Below, piece after piece: positions 25,849 through 34,722 of a DNA stretch of 64,000 nucleotides. The notes under the pieces are model-generated. The model saw only the letters and a program-made list of their open reading frames with translations. It had not been told where the DNA came from and did no database searches. Origin of the DNA: Oscillospiraceae bacterium (GTDB taxonomy: Bacteria > Bacillota > Clostridia > Oscillospirales > QAMX01). Each line of letters starts with the position of its first letter. Within the stretch, counting starts at the first letter, position 1. The translations under genes and the position numbers were made by a program. The stretch is from positions 72,653 to 136,652 of the forward strand of contig SVLW01000001.1 in NCBI GenBank assembly GCA_015067705.1, read 5' to 3'.

Positions 25849-26976
25849 ATGGCAAAAGTCAGTATTACCCCCTGTGCAGTCTATGAACCCGAAGAAGTGC
25901 GTCGGGCGCTGATCGCGGCGCTCTCACCTCTTGGCGGGCTTTCTTTTATCAAACCCGGGATGCGCATCGGCATCAAAATGAATCTCATCACCCTGAAGCA
26001 ATACCAGTCCGCCGCCACCACTCACCCCGTTGTGCTTGCGGAGCTTTCCCGGTTGATCCGGGAGCAGGGCGCCACGCCGGTGATCGGCGACAGTCCCGGC
26101 GGCCCCTTTACGGGAGCCTTCCTGCGTTCCTGCTATGGCCCCACCGGTCTGAAACTGGCGGAGGAGGCGGGTGCAGAGCTGAACCTCAATACAGAGGTGA
26201 GCGAGGCGGCATTCCCGGAGGGAAAGGTGCTGAAGCGCGTTACGCACACGGCGTGGCTGGATGACTGCGACGCAGTGATCACCTGTGCCAAGCTGAAAAC
26301 CCACGGAATGCTGGGCATGACGGGCGCCACGAAGAACCAGTTCGGTATCATCCCGGGACTTATGAAGCCGGAATACCACTCCCTTTACCCGGAAGTGCAG
26401 GATTTCTGCGATATGCTCATCGACCTGAACGAATACCTGAAGCCCCGTCTCGCCATCATTGACGGCGTCATTTGCATGGAGGGCAACGGCCCCACCGCAG
26501 GTACGCCCCGGGAGATCGGCTGTCTCATTGCCTCGGACTCCGTCTATCATGCGGATGTGGCCATGGCGCACATCATGGGGCTCTCCCCCGCCTCCATGCC
26601 GCTGATCCATGCGGCGTATCTGCGGGGCCTTGCACCGGAGCGCGTGGAGGAACTGGAGATTGTGGGAGACCCGGAAAAATACCGCATGACAGATTTCCGG
26701 AATATCGAGATCCACGGCGTGCAGTTCGGCGGCCGTCGGGACAGCGTACTGCAGCAGCTGGTAAATCAGGTACTGGCCCGGCATCCGCAGGTGGACGCGA
26801 AAAAGTGTGTCAACTGCGGCATCTGTGCCCGCACCTGCCCTAAGGACGCCATTACCATCCGTCGCAAACCGAAATTCAACCTGCAGGCCTGCATTCGCTG
26901 CTTCTGCTGTCAGGAGATGTGCCCCAAGGAGGCGATTTCCGTCAAAACAACCTGGGTGTCAAAACTGCTGAAATAA
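25849..26976 (+). CDS. DUF362 protein with C-terminal 2x[4Fe-4S] ferredoxin domain
   Basis: 375-aa cytoplasmic iron-sulfur protein. Residues 1-300 are the DUF362 domain (IGIKMNLITLKQ, GDSPGGPFTG, CAKLKTHGMLGMTGATKNQFG), and the C-terminus has two ferredoxin clusters, CVNCGICARTCPKD (about 323) and CIRCFCCQEMCPKE (about 349). Such fusions are common in anaerobes; their reaction is not established. The start at 25849 follows GAGG by 7 nt. It stands alone between the T-box leader and a terminator. Confidence 0.85.
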   Translation: MAKVSITPCAVYEPEEVRRALIAALSPLGGLSFIKPGMRIGIKMNLITLKQYQSAATTHPVVLAELSRLIREQGATPVIGDSPGGPFTGAFLRSCYGPTGLKLAEEAGAELNLNTEVSEAAFPEGKVLKRVTHTAWLDDCDAVITCAKLKTHGMLGMTGATKNQFGIIPGLMKPEYHSLYPEVQDFCDMLIDLNEYLKPRLAIIDGVICMEGNGPTAGTPREIGCLIASDSVYHADVAMAHIMGLSPASMPLIHAAYLRGLAPERVEELEIVGDPEKYRMTDFRNIEIHGVQFGGRRDSVLQQLVNQVLARHPQVDAKKCVNCGICARTCPKDAITIRRKPKFNLQACIRCFCCQEMCPKEAISVKTTWVSKLLK

Positions 26977-26981
26977 GACGC

Positions 26982-27018
26982 AAAAAGCCCCTGAAGCATA
27001 TGCTTCAGGAGCTTTTTT
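26982..27018. terminator. Bidirectional terminator
   Basis: A near-perfect palindrome GCCCCTGAAGCA/TGCTTCAGGAGC with A and T tracts on its two sides lies between the convergent DUF362 and hydA genes. Confidence 0.88.
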
Positions 27019-27032
27019 TAGTAGATTATGAC

Positions 27033-28775
27033 TTAATAAATCTTTCTCTCCACATAAGTGGTGTGCAGCAGCTCGTGAGCCTTGTGGCTGCCGGGCTGGC
27101 CGAGGAAGGTGTCATAGATCTCCTTGACAACGGGATTCTCATGGCTCTTACGCAGAGTCATAGCAGCATCCTCGCTATAGAGAGCCTTTGCACGCTCAGC
27201 ACGCACGTCAACAAAGTTACGGACATAGCCGGGAACATCAGGCTGACCACCACCGTTGACACAGCCGCCGGGGCAGCCCATGACCTCGATGAAGTGGTAG
27301 TTCTTCTCGCCGGACTTGACGCTGTCCAGAAGCTTTGCAGCATTGGCCAGGCCGGAGGTAACAGCAACGTTCACTTCCATGCCGCCGATGTTGTAGGTAG
27401 CTTCCTTGATGTCCTTGGTGCCGCGAACCTCGGTGTAATCCACGGAGGGAGCGGTCTCACCGGTGACGACTTCATAAACCGTACGCAGAGCAGCCTCCAT
27501 AACGCCGCCGGTGGCGCCGAAGATGTGGCCTGCACCGGATGCAACGCCGAATGCCGGGTCAAACTCTTCGTCCGGGAGAGCGGTGAACTGCAGACCGGCG
27601 CGCTTGATCATGCTGGCCAGCTCGACAGTGGTGATGGAAACATCGATATCGGCATAACCGGAAGCATTCTGGTTGTCACGGCCGATCTCGAACTTCTTTG
27701 CGGTACAGGGCATGACGGACACAACGAAGATATCCTTAGGATCAATGCCGGCCTTCTCGGCATAGTAGGTCTTCATGAGAGCGCCGTACATCTGCTGCGG
27801 GGACTTGCAGGAGGAGATGTTCGGAATGAACTCCGGATAATAGGTCTCGGCAAAGCGGACCCAACCGGGGGAGCAGGAGGTGATCAGAGGCAGCTGACCG
27901 CCGTTCTTGATGCGCTCCAGAAGCTCGGTGCCTTCTTCCATGATGGTGACGTCAGCAGCGGTGTCCACATCAAAGACCTTGTCAAAGCCCAGGCGGCGGA
28001 GAGCAGCAACCATCTTGCCTTCCACGTTGGTGCCCATGGGCATGCCGAAGCACTCACCCAGCTGTGCACGGACGGAAGGAGCGGGACCGACGACCACATG
28101 CTTGGTCGGGTCAGCCAGAGCGTCCCAAACCTTAGCGGTATCATCCTTGGGAGTCAGAGCGCCAACCGGGCAAACGGTGATGCACTGGCCGCAGTTGATA
28201 CAAGCGGTCTCGTTGAGGCCCATCTCAAAGGCGGAGCCGATATGGGTCTTGAAGCCACGCTCGTTCGCGCCGATGACGCCAACAAACTGGCTCTTTGCGC
28301 AGACAGCCTCGCAGCGACGGCAGAGGATGCACTTGGAATTATCACGGATCAGGTGCGGAGCGGAGGTATCCAGTTCCACCGGGATGTCGCGGCCGTTGCC
28401 GTACTTGTACTGGTCAACGCCATACTCGTTGGCGAGGGTGGCCAGTTCGCAGTTGCCGTTACGCGGGCAGGACAGGCAGTCCATGCGGTGGTTGGAAAGG
28501 ATCAGCTCCAGAGTGGTCTTTCTTGCCTTACGCAGGGCGGGCGTGTTGGTGAACACTTCCATACCGTTGGTGACAGGATAGACACAGGCAGCGGCCAGAG
28601 CGCGGGCGCCCTTGACCTCAACAAGGCACATACGGCAGGCGCCGATGGCGTTGATTTCCTTCATGTAGCAGAGAGTCGGAATGCGAATTCCGAGCTTATG
28701 AGCGGCTTCCAGAATCGTAGAACCAGCAGGAACCTCGACTTCCAGGCCGTTGATTTTCAGCTGAACGGTATCCAT
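27033..28775 (-). CDS. hydA: [FeFe] hydrogenase catalytic subunit (HydA of NAD-linked trimer)
   Basis: Catalytic subunit that reduces protons to H2, 580 aa. In order: a [2Fe-2S] plant-type domain (Cys36, 47, 50, 64), the His-Cys3 [4Fe-4S] motif HRMDCLSCPRNGNC (96-109), two [4Fe-4S] clusters (about 149-159 and 192-202), and the H-cluster domain with L1 TSCSPGW (299-305), L2 MPCTAKKFE (355-363) and L3 EVMGCPGGCVNGGGQP. L1 has Ser where many enzymes have the second Cys of TSCCP. With the NuoF- and NuoE-like genes of the same operon it should form an electron-bifurcating or NADH-dependent hydrogenase. AAGGAGG precedes the ATG. Confidence 0.95.
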   Translation of the reverse strand: MDTVQLKINGLEVEVPAGSTILEAAHKLGIRIPTLCYMKEINAIGACRMCLVEVKGARALAAACVYPVTNGMEVFTNTPALRKARKTTLELILSNHRMDCLSCPRNGNCELATLANEYGVDQYKYGNGRDIPVELDTSAPHLIRDNSKCILCRRCEAVCAKSQFVGVIGANERGFKTHIGSAFEMGLNETACINCGQCITVCPVGALTPKDDTAKVWDALADPTKHVVVGPAPSVRAQLGECFGMPMGTNVEGKMVAALRRLGFDKVFDVDTAADVTIMEEGTELLERIKNGGQLPLITSCSPGWVRFAETYYPEFIPNISSCKSPQQMYGALMKTYYAEKAGIDPKDIFVVSVMPCTAKKFEIGRDNQNASGYADIDVSITTVELASMIKRAGLQFTALPDEEFDPAFGVASGAGHIFGATGGVMEAALRTVYEVVTGETAPSVDYTEVRGTKDIKEATYNIGGMEVNVAVTSGLANAAKLLDSVKSGEKNYHFIEVMGCPGGCVNGGGQPDVPGYVRNFVDVRAERAKALYSEDAAMTLRKSHENPVVKEIYDTFLGQPGSHKAHELLHTTYVERKIY

Positions 28776-28789
28776 TTGTGTGGGCCTCC

Positions 28790-30595
28790 TTACTTCTTGT
28801 AAATTGCGTCGAACTTACACTTCTCGATACAAGCGCCGCACTTGATGCACTTCAGGGTATCGATGACGTGGGGTTCTCTGACCTTACCGGAAATAGCACC
28901 GGCCGGGCAGACACGGGCGCAGGCGGTGCAGCCGCGGCACTTGTCCGGATCGATGACATACTTCAGCAGGCTCTTACAGACGCCGGCCGGGCAGGTCTTA
29001 TCAACAACGTGAGCAATATACTCATCGCGGAAATACTTCAGAGTGGACAGAACGGGGTTCGGAGCAGTCTGGCCAAGGCCGCACAGGGAGTTGGTCTTGA
29101 CGTGGTTGCACAGATCCTCCAGAGTGTCGATATCCTCAAGAGTACCCTTACCCTCGGTGATCTTCTCCAGCATCTCATAGATACGCTTGGTGCCGATACG
29201 GCAGGGAGCGCACTTACCGCAGGACTCTTCCACGGTGAACTCCAGGAAGAACTTTGCGATGTCGACCATACAGTCGGTCTCGTCCATAACGATCAGACCG
29301 CCGGAACCAACGATGGAGCCGATGGCTGCCATGCTTTCATAGTCCAGGGGAGTGTCGATGAGGGAAGCCGGGATGCAGCCGCCGGAAGGACCGCCGGTCT
29401 GAGCAGCCTTGAACTTCTTGCCGCCGGGGATACCGCCGCCGATCTCTTCGATGACCTGGCGCAGGGGCATACCCATGGGAACCTCAACGAGGCCGGTGTT
29501 GGTGATCTTGCCGCCCAGTGCGAAGACCTTGGTGCCCTTGGACTTTTCAGTACCCATGGAGGCAAACCAGTCAGCGCCGTTTAAGAGGATCTGGGGGATG
29601 TTTGCATAAGTTTCGACGTTATTCAAAAGAGAGGGCTTGCCGAAGAGACCCTTCTCAGCGGGGAACGGAGGACGGGGACGCGGCTCACCGCGGTTGCCCT
29701 CGATGGAGGTCATCAGAGCAGTCTCTTCGCCGCAGACGAATGCGCCGGCGCCGAGACGCAGGTCGATGTCAAACTTAAAGCCGGTGCCGAGGATGTCGTC
29801 GCCCAGGAGGCCGTACTCACGAGCCTGATTGATGGCGATTCTCAGACGCTGAACAGCGATGGGGTACTCAGCACGGACATAGATGTAGCCCTGGGTAGCA
29901 CCGACGGTGTAACCGGCGATGGTCATAGCCTCGAGGACTGCATGGGGGTCGCCTTCCAGGATGGAACGATCCATGAATGCGCCGGGGTCGCCTTCGTCGG
30001 CGTTACAGGCAACATACTTCTGGTCGTCATGATAACCCATGGCGAACTTCCACTTCAGACCGGTGGGGAAGCCTGCGCCGCCGCGGCCGCGGAGGCCGGA
30101 AGCCAGCAGGGTGTCCACGATCTGGGCGGGCTCGGTCTTTTCGGTGAGGATCTTGGCCAGAGCCATATAACCGTCACGGGCGATATACTCGTCGATGACT
30201 TCGGGGTTGATGACACCGCAGTTACGCAGTGCAACACGCTTCTGGGAACGATAGAAGTTGGTGTCGTTCAGAGAAGAAGCAACATGCTCCTCAACGACTT
30301 CCTTGCCGGCGCCGTCATTATAGACCAGACGCTCAACAACACGGCCCTTCAGCAGGTGCTCTTCCACGATTTCGGTAACGTCCTCGTCGGTAACACGGCT
30401 ATAGAAGGTGCCTTCCGGATAAACGATCATAATGGGACCGAGAGCGCAGAGACCGAAACAACCGGTCTGAACAACCTTAATTTCCTCTGCGAGGCCCTTT
30501 GCTTCCAGTTCTTTTTCGAGGTGGGCTCTGATGTTCTGGCTGCCGGAAGAAGTACAGCCGGTACCACCGCAAATCAATACATGCGAACGAATCAT
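28790..30595 (-). CDS. hydB: NuoF-like flavoprotein subunit of the hydrogenase (HydB)
   Basis: 601-aa subunit that binds NADH and FMN and passes electrons to HydA. An N-terminal thioredoxin-like [2Fe-2S] domain (CGGTGCTSSGS, CFGLCALGP) precedes the FMN/NAD domain (GLRGRGGAGFPTGLKW; CNADEGDPGAFMDR; GAGAFVCGEETALMTS), an SLBB region, the NuoF-type [4Fe-4S] motif ESCGKCAPCRIG, and a C-terminal double [4Fe-4S] ferredoxin. This layout is that of HydB in trimeric bifurcating hydrogenases. It lies 14 bp before hydA. Confidence 0.95.
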   Translation of the reverse strand: MIRSHVLICGGTGCTSSGSQNIRAHLEKELEAKGLAEEIKVVQTGCFGLCALGPIMIVYPEGTFYSRVTDEDVTEIVEEHLLKGRVVERLVYNDGAGKEVVEEHVASSLNDTNFYRSQKRVALRNCGVINPEVIDEYIARDGYMALAKILTEKTEPAQIVDTLLASGLRGRGGAGFPTGLKWKFAMGYHDDQKYVACNADEGDPGAFMDRSILEGDPHAVLEAMTIAGYTVGATQGYIYVRAEYPIAVQRLRIAINQAREYGLLGDDILGTGFKFDIDLRLGAGAFVCGEETALMTSIEGNRGEPRPRPPFPAEKGLFGKPSLLNNVETYANIPQILLNGADWFASMGTEKSKGTKVFALGGKITNTGLVEVPMGMPLRQVIEEIGGGIPGGKKFKAAQTGGPSGGCIPASLIDTPLDYESMAAIGSIVGSGGLIVMDETDCMVDIAKFFLEFTVEESCGKCAPCRIGTKRIYEMLEKITEGKGTLEDIDTLEDLCNHVKTNSLCGLGQTAPNPVLSTLKYFRDEYIAHVVDKTCPAGVCKSLLKYVIDPDKCRGCTACARVCPAGAISGKVREPHVIDTLKCIKCGACIEKCKFDAIYKK

Positions 30596-30613
30596 GTTGG
30601 TTTTCCCTCCAAA

Positions 30614-30985
30614 TTAGTTCTGAGCAGCGCCGATGGTGTACTCGGTCACGACCTTACCGTTCTTGATGTGCTCTTCAACAACACGGCGGGCCTTGTCGGC
30701 GGTCATCTTGACATAGGTGACCTTTTCCTTGCCTGCTTCGAAGATCTCCACAACGGGCTCATACTGGCAGATGCCGATGCAGCCGGTCTGGGTGACAGTA
30801 GCCTTATCGCCGAGGCCCTGATTGCTGACTTCCTCAACGAAAGCGCTCAGCACAGGACGAGCGCCTGCTGCGATACCGCAGGTTGCCATACCGACAACAA
30901 CACGCATACCGGACATACCCTCGCGCAGGGAGACCTTGTCCTTCATGCTGTCACGGATTGCCTGGAGTTCCGCTAAAGTTTTCAT
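30614..30985 (-). CDS. Thioredoxin-like [2Fe-2S] ferredoxin
   Basis: 123-aa electron carrier whose cluster ligands read CGIAAGARP (first Cys in MATCGI, about 36) and TGCIGICQYEP (about 69-79), resembling the N-terminal domain of HydB and stand-alone ferredoxins in hydrogenase operons. It lies 18 bp before hydB, so it probably shuttles electrons within this complex. Its sequence differs from NuoE-like HydC, which is a separate gene at the operon start. Confidence 0.88.
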   Translation of the reverse strand: MKTLAELQAIRDSMKDKVSLREGMSGMRVVVGMATCGIAAGARPVLSAFVEEVSNQGLGDKATVTQTGCIGICQYEPVVEIFEAGKEKVTYVKMTADKARRVVEEHIKNGKVVTEYTIGAAQN

Positions 30986-31012
30986 AGTTTTTTCCTTCCC
31001 TCTTGATTTATA

Positions 31013-31552
31013 TTAGGTTTCATTGGTAAACGGTTCATTCAAAGACTCCGTCACCCACATGAGCACCTCGGGGGTGTCCAGGGGGACGTCGCCCAGGATC
31101 TCACGCATCTCGATGGTTGAGAGGAACTTCTCCCCCGCCGCAGTTCGGTATGTAAAGACGAAGTCAATCTCCGGGCTGCCCTGGATCAGGGCGGCCATGG
31201 TACTGGCCACATCTCCCACCGGCACACAGTCCAGATGATCGATCCGGAAAGTGGCCGTCACGGTGGTGCCGTGTCCCTCGCCCTGCTGGGAGCGGATGGT
31301 CATGTCGCCCTCGGCCTGCTCTGCGGCAAGCTTTAATAGCGGCAGACCCATGCCCACGGGGCGGGTCGTGCGGGTGGTGGTAAACGGATCGGTCACCCGG
31401 GAAAGAAACTCGGGACTCATGCCGCAGCCATCGTCCGCGATCGTCAGGGTTCTCACACCGTTTTCCTCGATAATGGAGATATCGATCCGCGTCGCCTCTG
31501 CTTTCACAGAGTTCTTCGCGATATCGAGAATATTCAGCGACAATTCCTTCAT
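31013..31552 (-). CDS. Histidine-kinase-like ATPase domain protein
   Basis: 179-aa protein consisting of an isolated GHKL ATPase domain (LNILDIAKNSVKA as N box, ADDGCGM as G1, GMGLPLLK as G2) plus a short C-terminal extension. It has no dimerisation/His-phosphotransfer domain and no sensor. Members occur beside [FeFe] hydrogenases in Clostridia. GGGGAG precedes the ATG, which overlaps the PHP gene stop (ATGA). A signalling role in hydrogenase control is inferred. Confidence 0.82.
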   Translation of the reverse strand: MKELSLNILDIAKNSVKAEATRIDISIIEENGVRTLTIADDGCGMSPEFLSRVTDPFTTTRTTRPVGMGLPLLKLAAEQAEGDMTIRSQQGEGHGTTVTATFRIDHLDCVPVGDVASTMAALIQGSPEIDFVFTYRTAAGEKFLSTIEMREILGDVPLDTPEVLMWVTESLNEPFTNET

Positions 31553-32286
31553 GTCGTTTCTCCCCGCAGCCATGCGATCAGCGACTGGCGCACCTTTGCG
31601 CTGGAATAGGGTTCGTCGTCCAGTTCCAGGGTGTGCTCCCCCTCCTGGATGGTCCAGAGATTGTGGGAGTCCGACGAACAGACGAAGTGACGGCCGGAGA
31701 GGCCGTATTTCTCCGTATATGCCTCGCGGTTTGCCCCGTCCCGCAGCTCAACCGCCGAAAAGAGCGGCTCCTCCGGCATGGAACCCAGGATGGCAATGAT
31801 GCCATTGGAGTCCCGGTCGATATGGGCGGGATAGGCCGCGCCGCCATAGCGCAGCACCAGCTGGTAAGCATCCTCAAGCGGAAGATCGGTGGCCGAGATC
31901 AGAAGGATCTCTTCTTCTCCCAGCACGTCATCCTGCTCGTTTACAAAGAATTGATTGCCGAAAACCTCCGGTTTGTTTCGGATGGGCATGAGATGTGCCC
32001 GCACTTCCTGATTAAAAGCCATCGCAGACTCTAAATCCGGGAAGAGGCAAACCATATGGATTTCTTCGGCAGTGGTCAGCTCCATGCCGGGCACCGGCAC
32101 AATTCCATACTGACGGCAGGCCGTCATAAAGGCGGGACAGTTGCCGCAGGAATTATGATCGGTAAGGGCAAGAAGCTGGAGGCCATTGAGTGAGGCCATG
32201 CCTGCGATATTGGCAGGCGTCATATCGTCATCCGCACAGGGCGAAAGACAGGAATGGATATGCAGATCGTACGCATAGCGCGTCAT
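31549..32286 (-). CDS. PHP-domain phosphoesterase
   Basis: 245-aa predicted metal-dependent phosphoesterase. The PHP metal motifs are DLHIHSCLSPC (7-17), LALTDHNS (about 39-46), GMELTT (about 67), YPAHIDRDS (about 152) and CSSDSHN (about 203-209). Its substrate is unknown. It overlaps both the DRTGG gene before it and the ATPase gene after it by 4 bp, so the three are translationally coupled and likely act together. Confidence 0.87.
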   Translation of the reverse strand: MTRYAYDLHIHSCLSPCADDDMTPANIAGMASLNGLQLLALTDHNSCGNCPAFMTACRQYGIVPVPGMELTTAEEIHMVCLFPDLESAMAFNQEVRAHLMPIRNKPEVFGNQFFVNEQDDVLGEEEILLISATDLPLEDAYQLVLRYGGAAYPAHIDRDSNGIIAILGSMPEEPLFSAVELRDGANREAYTEKYGLSGRHFVCSSDSHNLWTIQEGEHTLELDDEPYSSAKVRQSLIAWLRGETT

Positions 32287-32609
32287 AGGATCGCCGCGAT
32301 CTTTCCGCTGAGCCGGAAGGAATCCAGCTCGCTGCCGTAAAGATTGATGCCGCGCGCCTTTGCCGCCGCGATCACGTCCTCCTCCGGCATCACGCCCTCG
32401 GACAGCACGATCACTGCCGTATCGGCCAGAGTGGCCACCGCGACGATGTTGGAGTTGGTCATAATGGTCACCCAGGCGTCGCCCGCCTGTGCACGGCCCA
32501 TGACCCAGGAAAGCAGGTCGCCGGTATAGCCGCCCGTGACCTCACGGTCCGGTTCGGCCTCTACGATCGGCGTGAGAGAGAGCCGTTCTGCCAGTTCTTT
32601 TACTGTCAT
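32283..32609 (-). CDS. DRTGG-domain protein (second copy)
   Basis: 108-aa protein that is just a DRTGG domain (here VTGGYTGDLLSWVMGRAQAG, about 25-44), a fold also found in phosphotransacetylase and CBS-domain proteins and thought to bind ligands. It overlaps the HydS-like and PHP genes by 4 bp on each side. A related DRTGG gene occurs near the operon start (34345-34689). Confidence 0.8.
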   Translation of the reverse strand: MTVKELAERLSLTPIVEAEPDREVTGGYTGDLLSWVMGRAQAGDAWVTIMTNSNIVAVATLADTAVIVLSEGVMPEEDVIAAAKARGINLYGSELDSFRLSGKIAAIL

Positions 32610-33904
32610 TTGCCTTCCTCCCCTTGCTTTTCCCAGATGGCGCGCAGTCTTTCACGCATATAGACCACGCATTCCTCGATCTTGCATTCTCCCTTGACGA
32701 CATCCTCGGCAAAGGCCCGACATGTGGGCGCGCCGCAGGAGCCGCAATCTATTTCAGGAAGCAGTTCATATACTTTTTCGATATCCGACATCATCTGCAT
32801 GGCGATGCCGCGGTTGGCGTTCAGCCGCATGGCAGGGGCATAGGTGATGGGGGAATCGAGCTGCATATGATCCGGTACATAATCGTCCGGCTCATCATTT
32901 TTTTCCAGTCGGTTCTGTGAAATCGGCAGATACCGGCGGAGGGTCTGCAGTCGGACCCGGGCGATATAGGGATTTTCCACCGTCGCGGCGCCGCCAACAC
33001 AGCCGCCGGGACAGGCGTTCAGCTCTACAAACTCCAGATACGGGAAATTACCCGTCTCGATCTCGTCGAGCACCTTAATCGCATTATCAATGCCGTCAGC
33101 CGCAAGATACCGGTCGTTGAAGAGCGCCGAGGATTCGCCGCCGGAGCTGGCCCAGCTGATACCAATGGTACCGGAGGTGCTGGTGATCTCGGGGTTCTCC
33201 ACCGCCTTCATGGCGCCGATCAGCTTGAAATACATCTCGCTCATGGACACCACATAGTCAATGCTGCTGGCATTCTGGGAAATACCGTTTTTGACATAGC
33301 TGGCCTTCGCGGGGCACGGAGAGATGAACACCGTGCAGATTTCATCCGGCGAAAGCTCCGGGTGGGCCTTTTGTGCATTTTCCTTTGCCATGCGGCTGGC
33401 CACTTCAACAGGGGGCAGGATCGGCATGACATTATCACAGAGATACGGGAAACGCAGGCGGATCAGTCGGACAATCGTGGGACAGGCGGAACTGATGACC
33501 GGGCGCTGGACGTCCTTTTTGCGCATATAGCGGCGCGTATACTCGGATACGATTTCCGCTGCGCGGGAGACCTCAAACACCTCATCGAATCCGCATTCCA
33601 GAAGTCCCTGCAGGACATAATCCAGATCGTCCAGATTCTCGAACTGACCGTATAAAGACGGCGCGGGCAGCGCGATCTTCCACTTATATTTCGGCGCTAT
33701 GTCTTCCAGTTTATCGAATATCGCTTTTTTTGCCTTGTGCGGGCAAACACGAATGCATTCACCACAATCGATACAGATCTCCGAATTGATTACGGCTCTG
33801 CCGTCGCGGATTCGGATGGCTTCCGTAGGACAGTGTTTGAGGCACATCGTACAGCCTTTGCACTTCTCAGGTTCCAGCGATACCGAGTGCTTATAGACAG
33901 CCAT
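32606..33904 (-). CDS. HydS-like sensory [FeFe]-hydrogenase-family protein
   Basis: 432-aa protein with an N-terminal double [4Fe-4S] ferredoxin (CKGCTMCLKHCP; CIDCGECIRVCP), a hydrogenase large-subunit domain and a C-terminal Fe-S domain (DCGSCGAPTCRAFAEDVVKGE, PF04060-like, about 390). The H-cluster loops are altered: L1 is SSACPTI, where Ala replaces the proton-relay Cys, L2 is SPCPAK, and L3 is NACPGGCVGG. These changes match putative sensory hydrogenases rather than rapid catalysts. No PAS domain is attached. It lies inside the signalling cassette and is coupled to a DRTGG gene. Confidence 0.83.
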   Translation of the reverse strand: MAVYKHSVSLEPEKCKGCTMCLKHCPTEAIRIRDGRAVINSEICIDCGECIRVCPHKAKKAIFDKLEDIAPKYKWKIALPAPSLYGQFENLDDLDYVLQGLLECGFDEVFEVSRAAEIVSEYTRRYMRKKDVQRPVISSACPTIVRLIRLRFPYLCDNVMPILPPVEVASRMAKENAQKAHPELSPDEICTVFISPCPAKASYVKNGISQNASSIDYVVSMSEMYFKLIGAMKAVENPEITSTSGTIGISWASSGGESSALFNDRYLAADGIDNAIKVLDEIETGNFPYLEFVELNACPGGCVGGAATVENPYIARVRLQTLRRYLPISQNRLEKNDEPDDYVPDHMQLDSPITYAPAMRLNANRGIAMQMMSDIEKVYELLPEIDCGSCGAPTCRAFAEDVVKGECKIEECVVYMRERLRAIWEKQGEEGK

Positions 33905-33914
33905 GGATCCTCTC

Positions 33915-34340
33915 CTACTGAACGTTCACTACCATCGTGATCTTTGTGCCGACGCCAACGGTCGACTCGATTGTCATTTCTTCGGTATAACGCTTCATGT
34001 TCGGCAGGCCCATGCCTGCACCGAAGCCCAAAGAACGGACACTGTCCGGGGCAGTGGAGTATCCCTCCTGCATTGCCAGTTCCACGTCGGCAATACCGGG
34101 ACCCTGGTCCTCCAGTATGATCTCGATGCGGTCGGGATGGACCAGCACGTCTGCGTCACCGCCGCGGGCATGAATCACCATATTGATCTCGCCCTCGTAC
34201 ATGGCAATGGACACACGGCGTATGACATCCGGCGGGAAACCAAGCTGGCGCAGTTTTTTCTTCACCTGCACCGAGGCTTCACCGGCAGAGGTGAAATTCT
34301 CTCCGTCGATGTCATAATGGAATCTCAACACATCGCTCAT
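33915..34340 (-). CDS. RsbW-like anti-sigma/serine kinase ATPase
   Basis: 141-aa GHKL ATPase of the RsbW/SpoIIAB type: RRVSIAMYEGEINMVIHA (N box with Glu and Asn), LEDQGPGIAD (G1) and LGFGAGMGLPNMKRY (G2). It starts 5 bp after the first DRTGG gene. It could phosphorylate a protein partner or bind a sigma factor; no STAS-domain antagonist is adjacent. Confidence 0.83.
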   Translation of the reverse strand: MSDVLRFHYDIDGENFTSAGEASVQVKKKLRQLGFPPDVIRRVSIAMYEGEINMVIHARGGDADVLVHPDRIEIILEDQGPGIADVELAMQEGYSTAPDSVRSLGFGAGMGLPNMKRYTEEMTIESTVGVGTKITMVVNVQ

Positions 34341-34344
34341 ACCA

Positions 34345-34689
34345 TTATTCCCCCCCAGACAGATGATTCACATACAGTCTGCCGCAGGCCTCGTACATAC
34401 GGACCTTGGTAGAGAGCAGAACGATGTGATTTTCTTCCGCCAGTTCGATCATTTCGGGAGTGGGATTCTTTCCGCGCACGAAAACGATGCAGCGCATATC
34501 CACCATCATGGCGGTACGCACGACCTGAGGATTGACAAGACCGGTCAAAAGTGCGGTCTGATCCTTGACAAATGCCAGCACATCGCTCATCATATCGCTG
34601 CCGCAGGCATTGGCCACAACCGTGTCGAGTGCATCTTCGCAGCAGAGCACTTCTGCTTCCAGAAGCTCGGCAACATCGCGAATGGTCAT
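34345..34689 (-). CDS. DRTGG-domain protein (first copy)
   Basis: 114-aa single-domain protein (TIRDVAELLEAEVLCCEDALD at the start, CGSDMMSDVLAFVKDQ as the core). The signature Gly pair is less typical than in the second copy. It follows the NuoE-like gene after 33 bp and precedes the RsbW-like gene by 4 bp. Confidence 0.75.
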   Translation of the reverse strand: MTIRDVAELLEAEVLCCEDALDTVVANACGSDMMSDVLAFVKDQTALLTGLVNPQVVRTAMMVDMRCIVFVRGKNPTPEMIELAEENHIVLLSTKVRMYEACGRLYVNHLSGGE

Positions 34690-34722
34690 ACGAATTTCTC
34701 CCTTCGAAAAACGGCGAAAAGC

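Noticed and set aside
26919-28802. 627-codon open frame on the plus strand across hydA
   Set aside because: Antisense to the hydrogenase gene; it starts inside the DUF362 gene and ends past hydA, with no plausible protein features.
32606-33904. A second catalytic H2-producing hydrogenase
   Set aside because: The loss of the proton-relay Cys in L1, the changed L3 and the position among signalling genes favour a sensory role over bulk H2 production.
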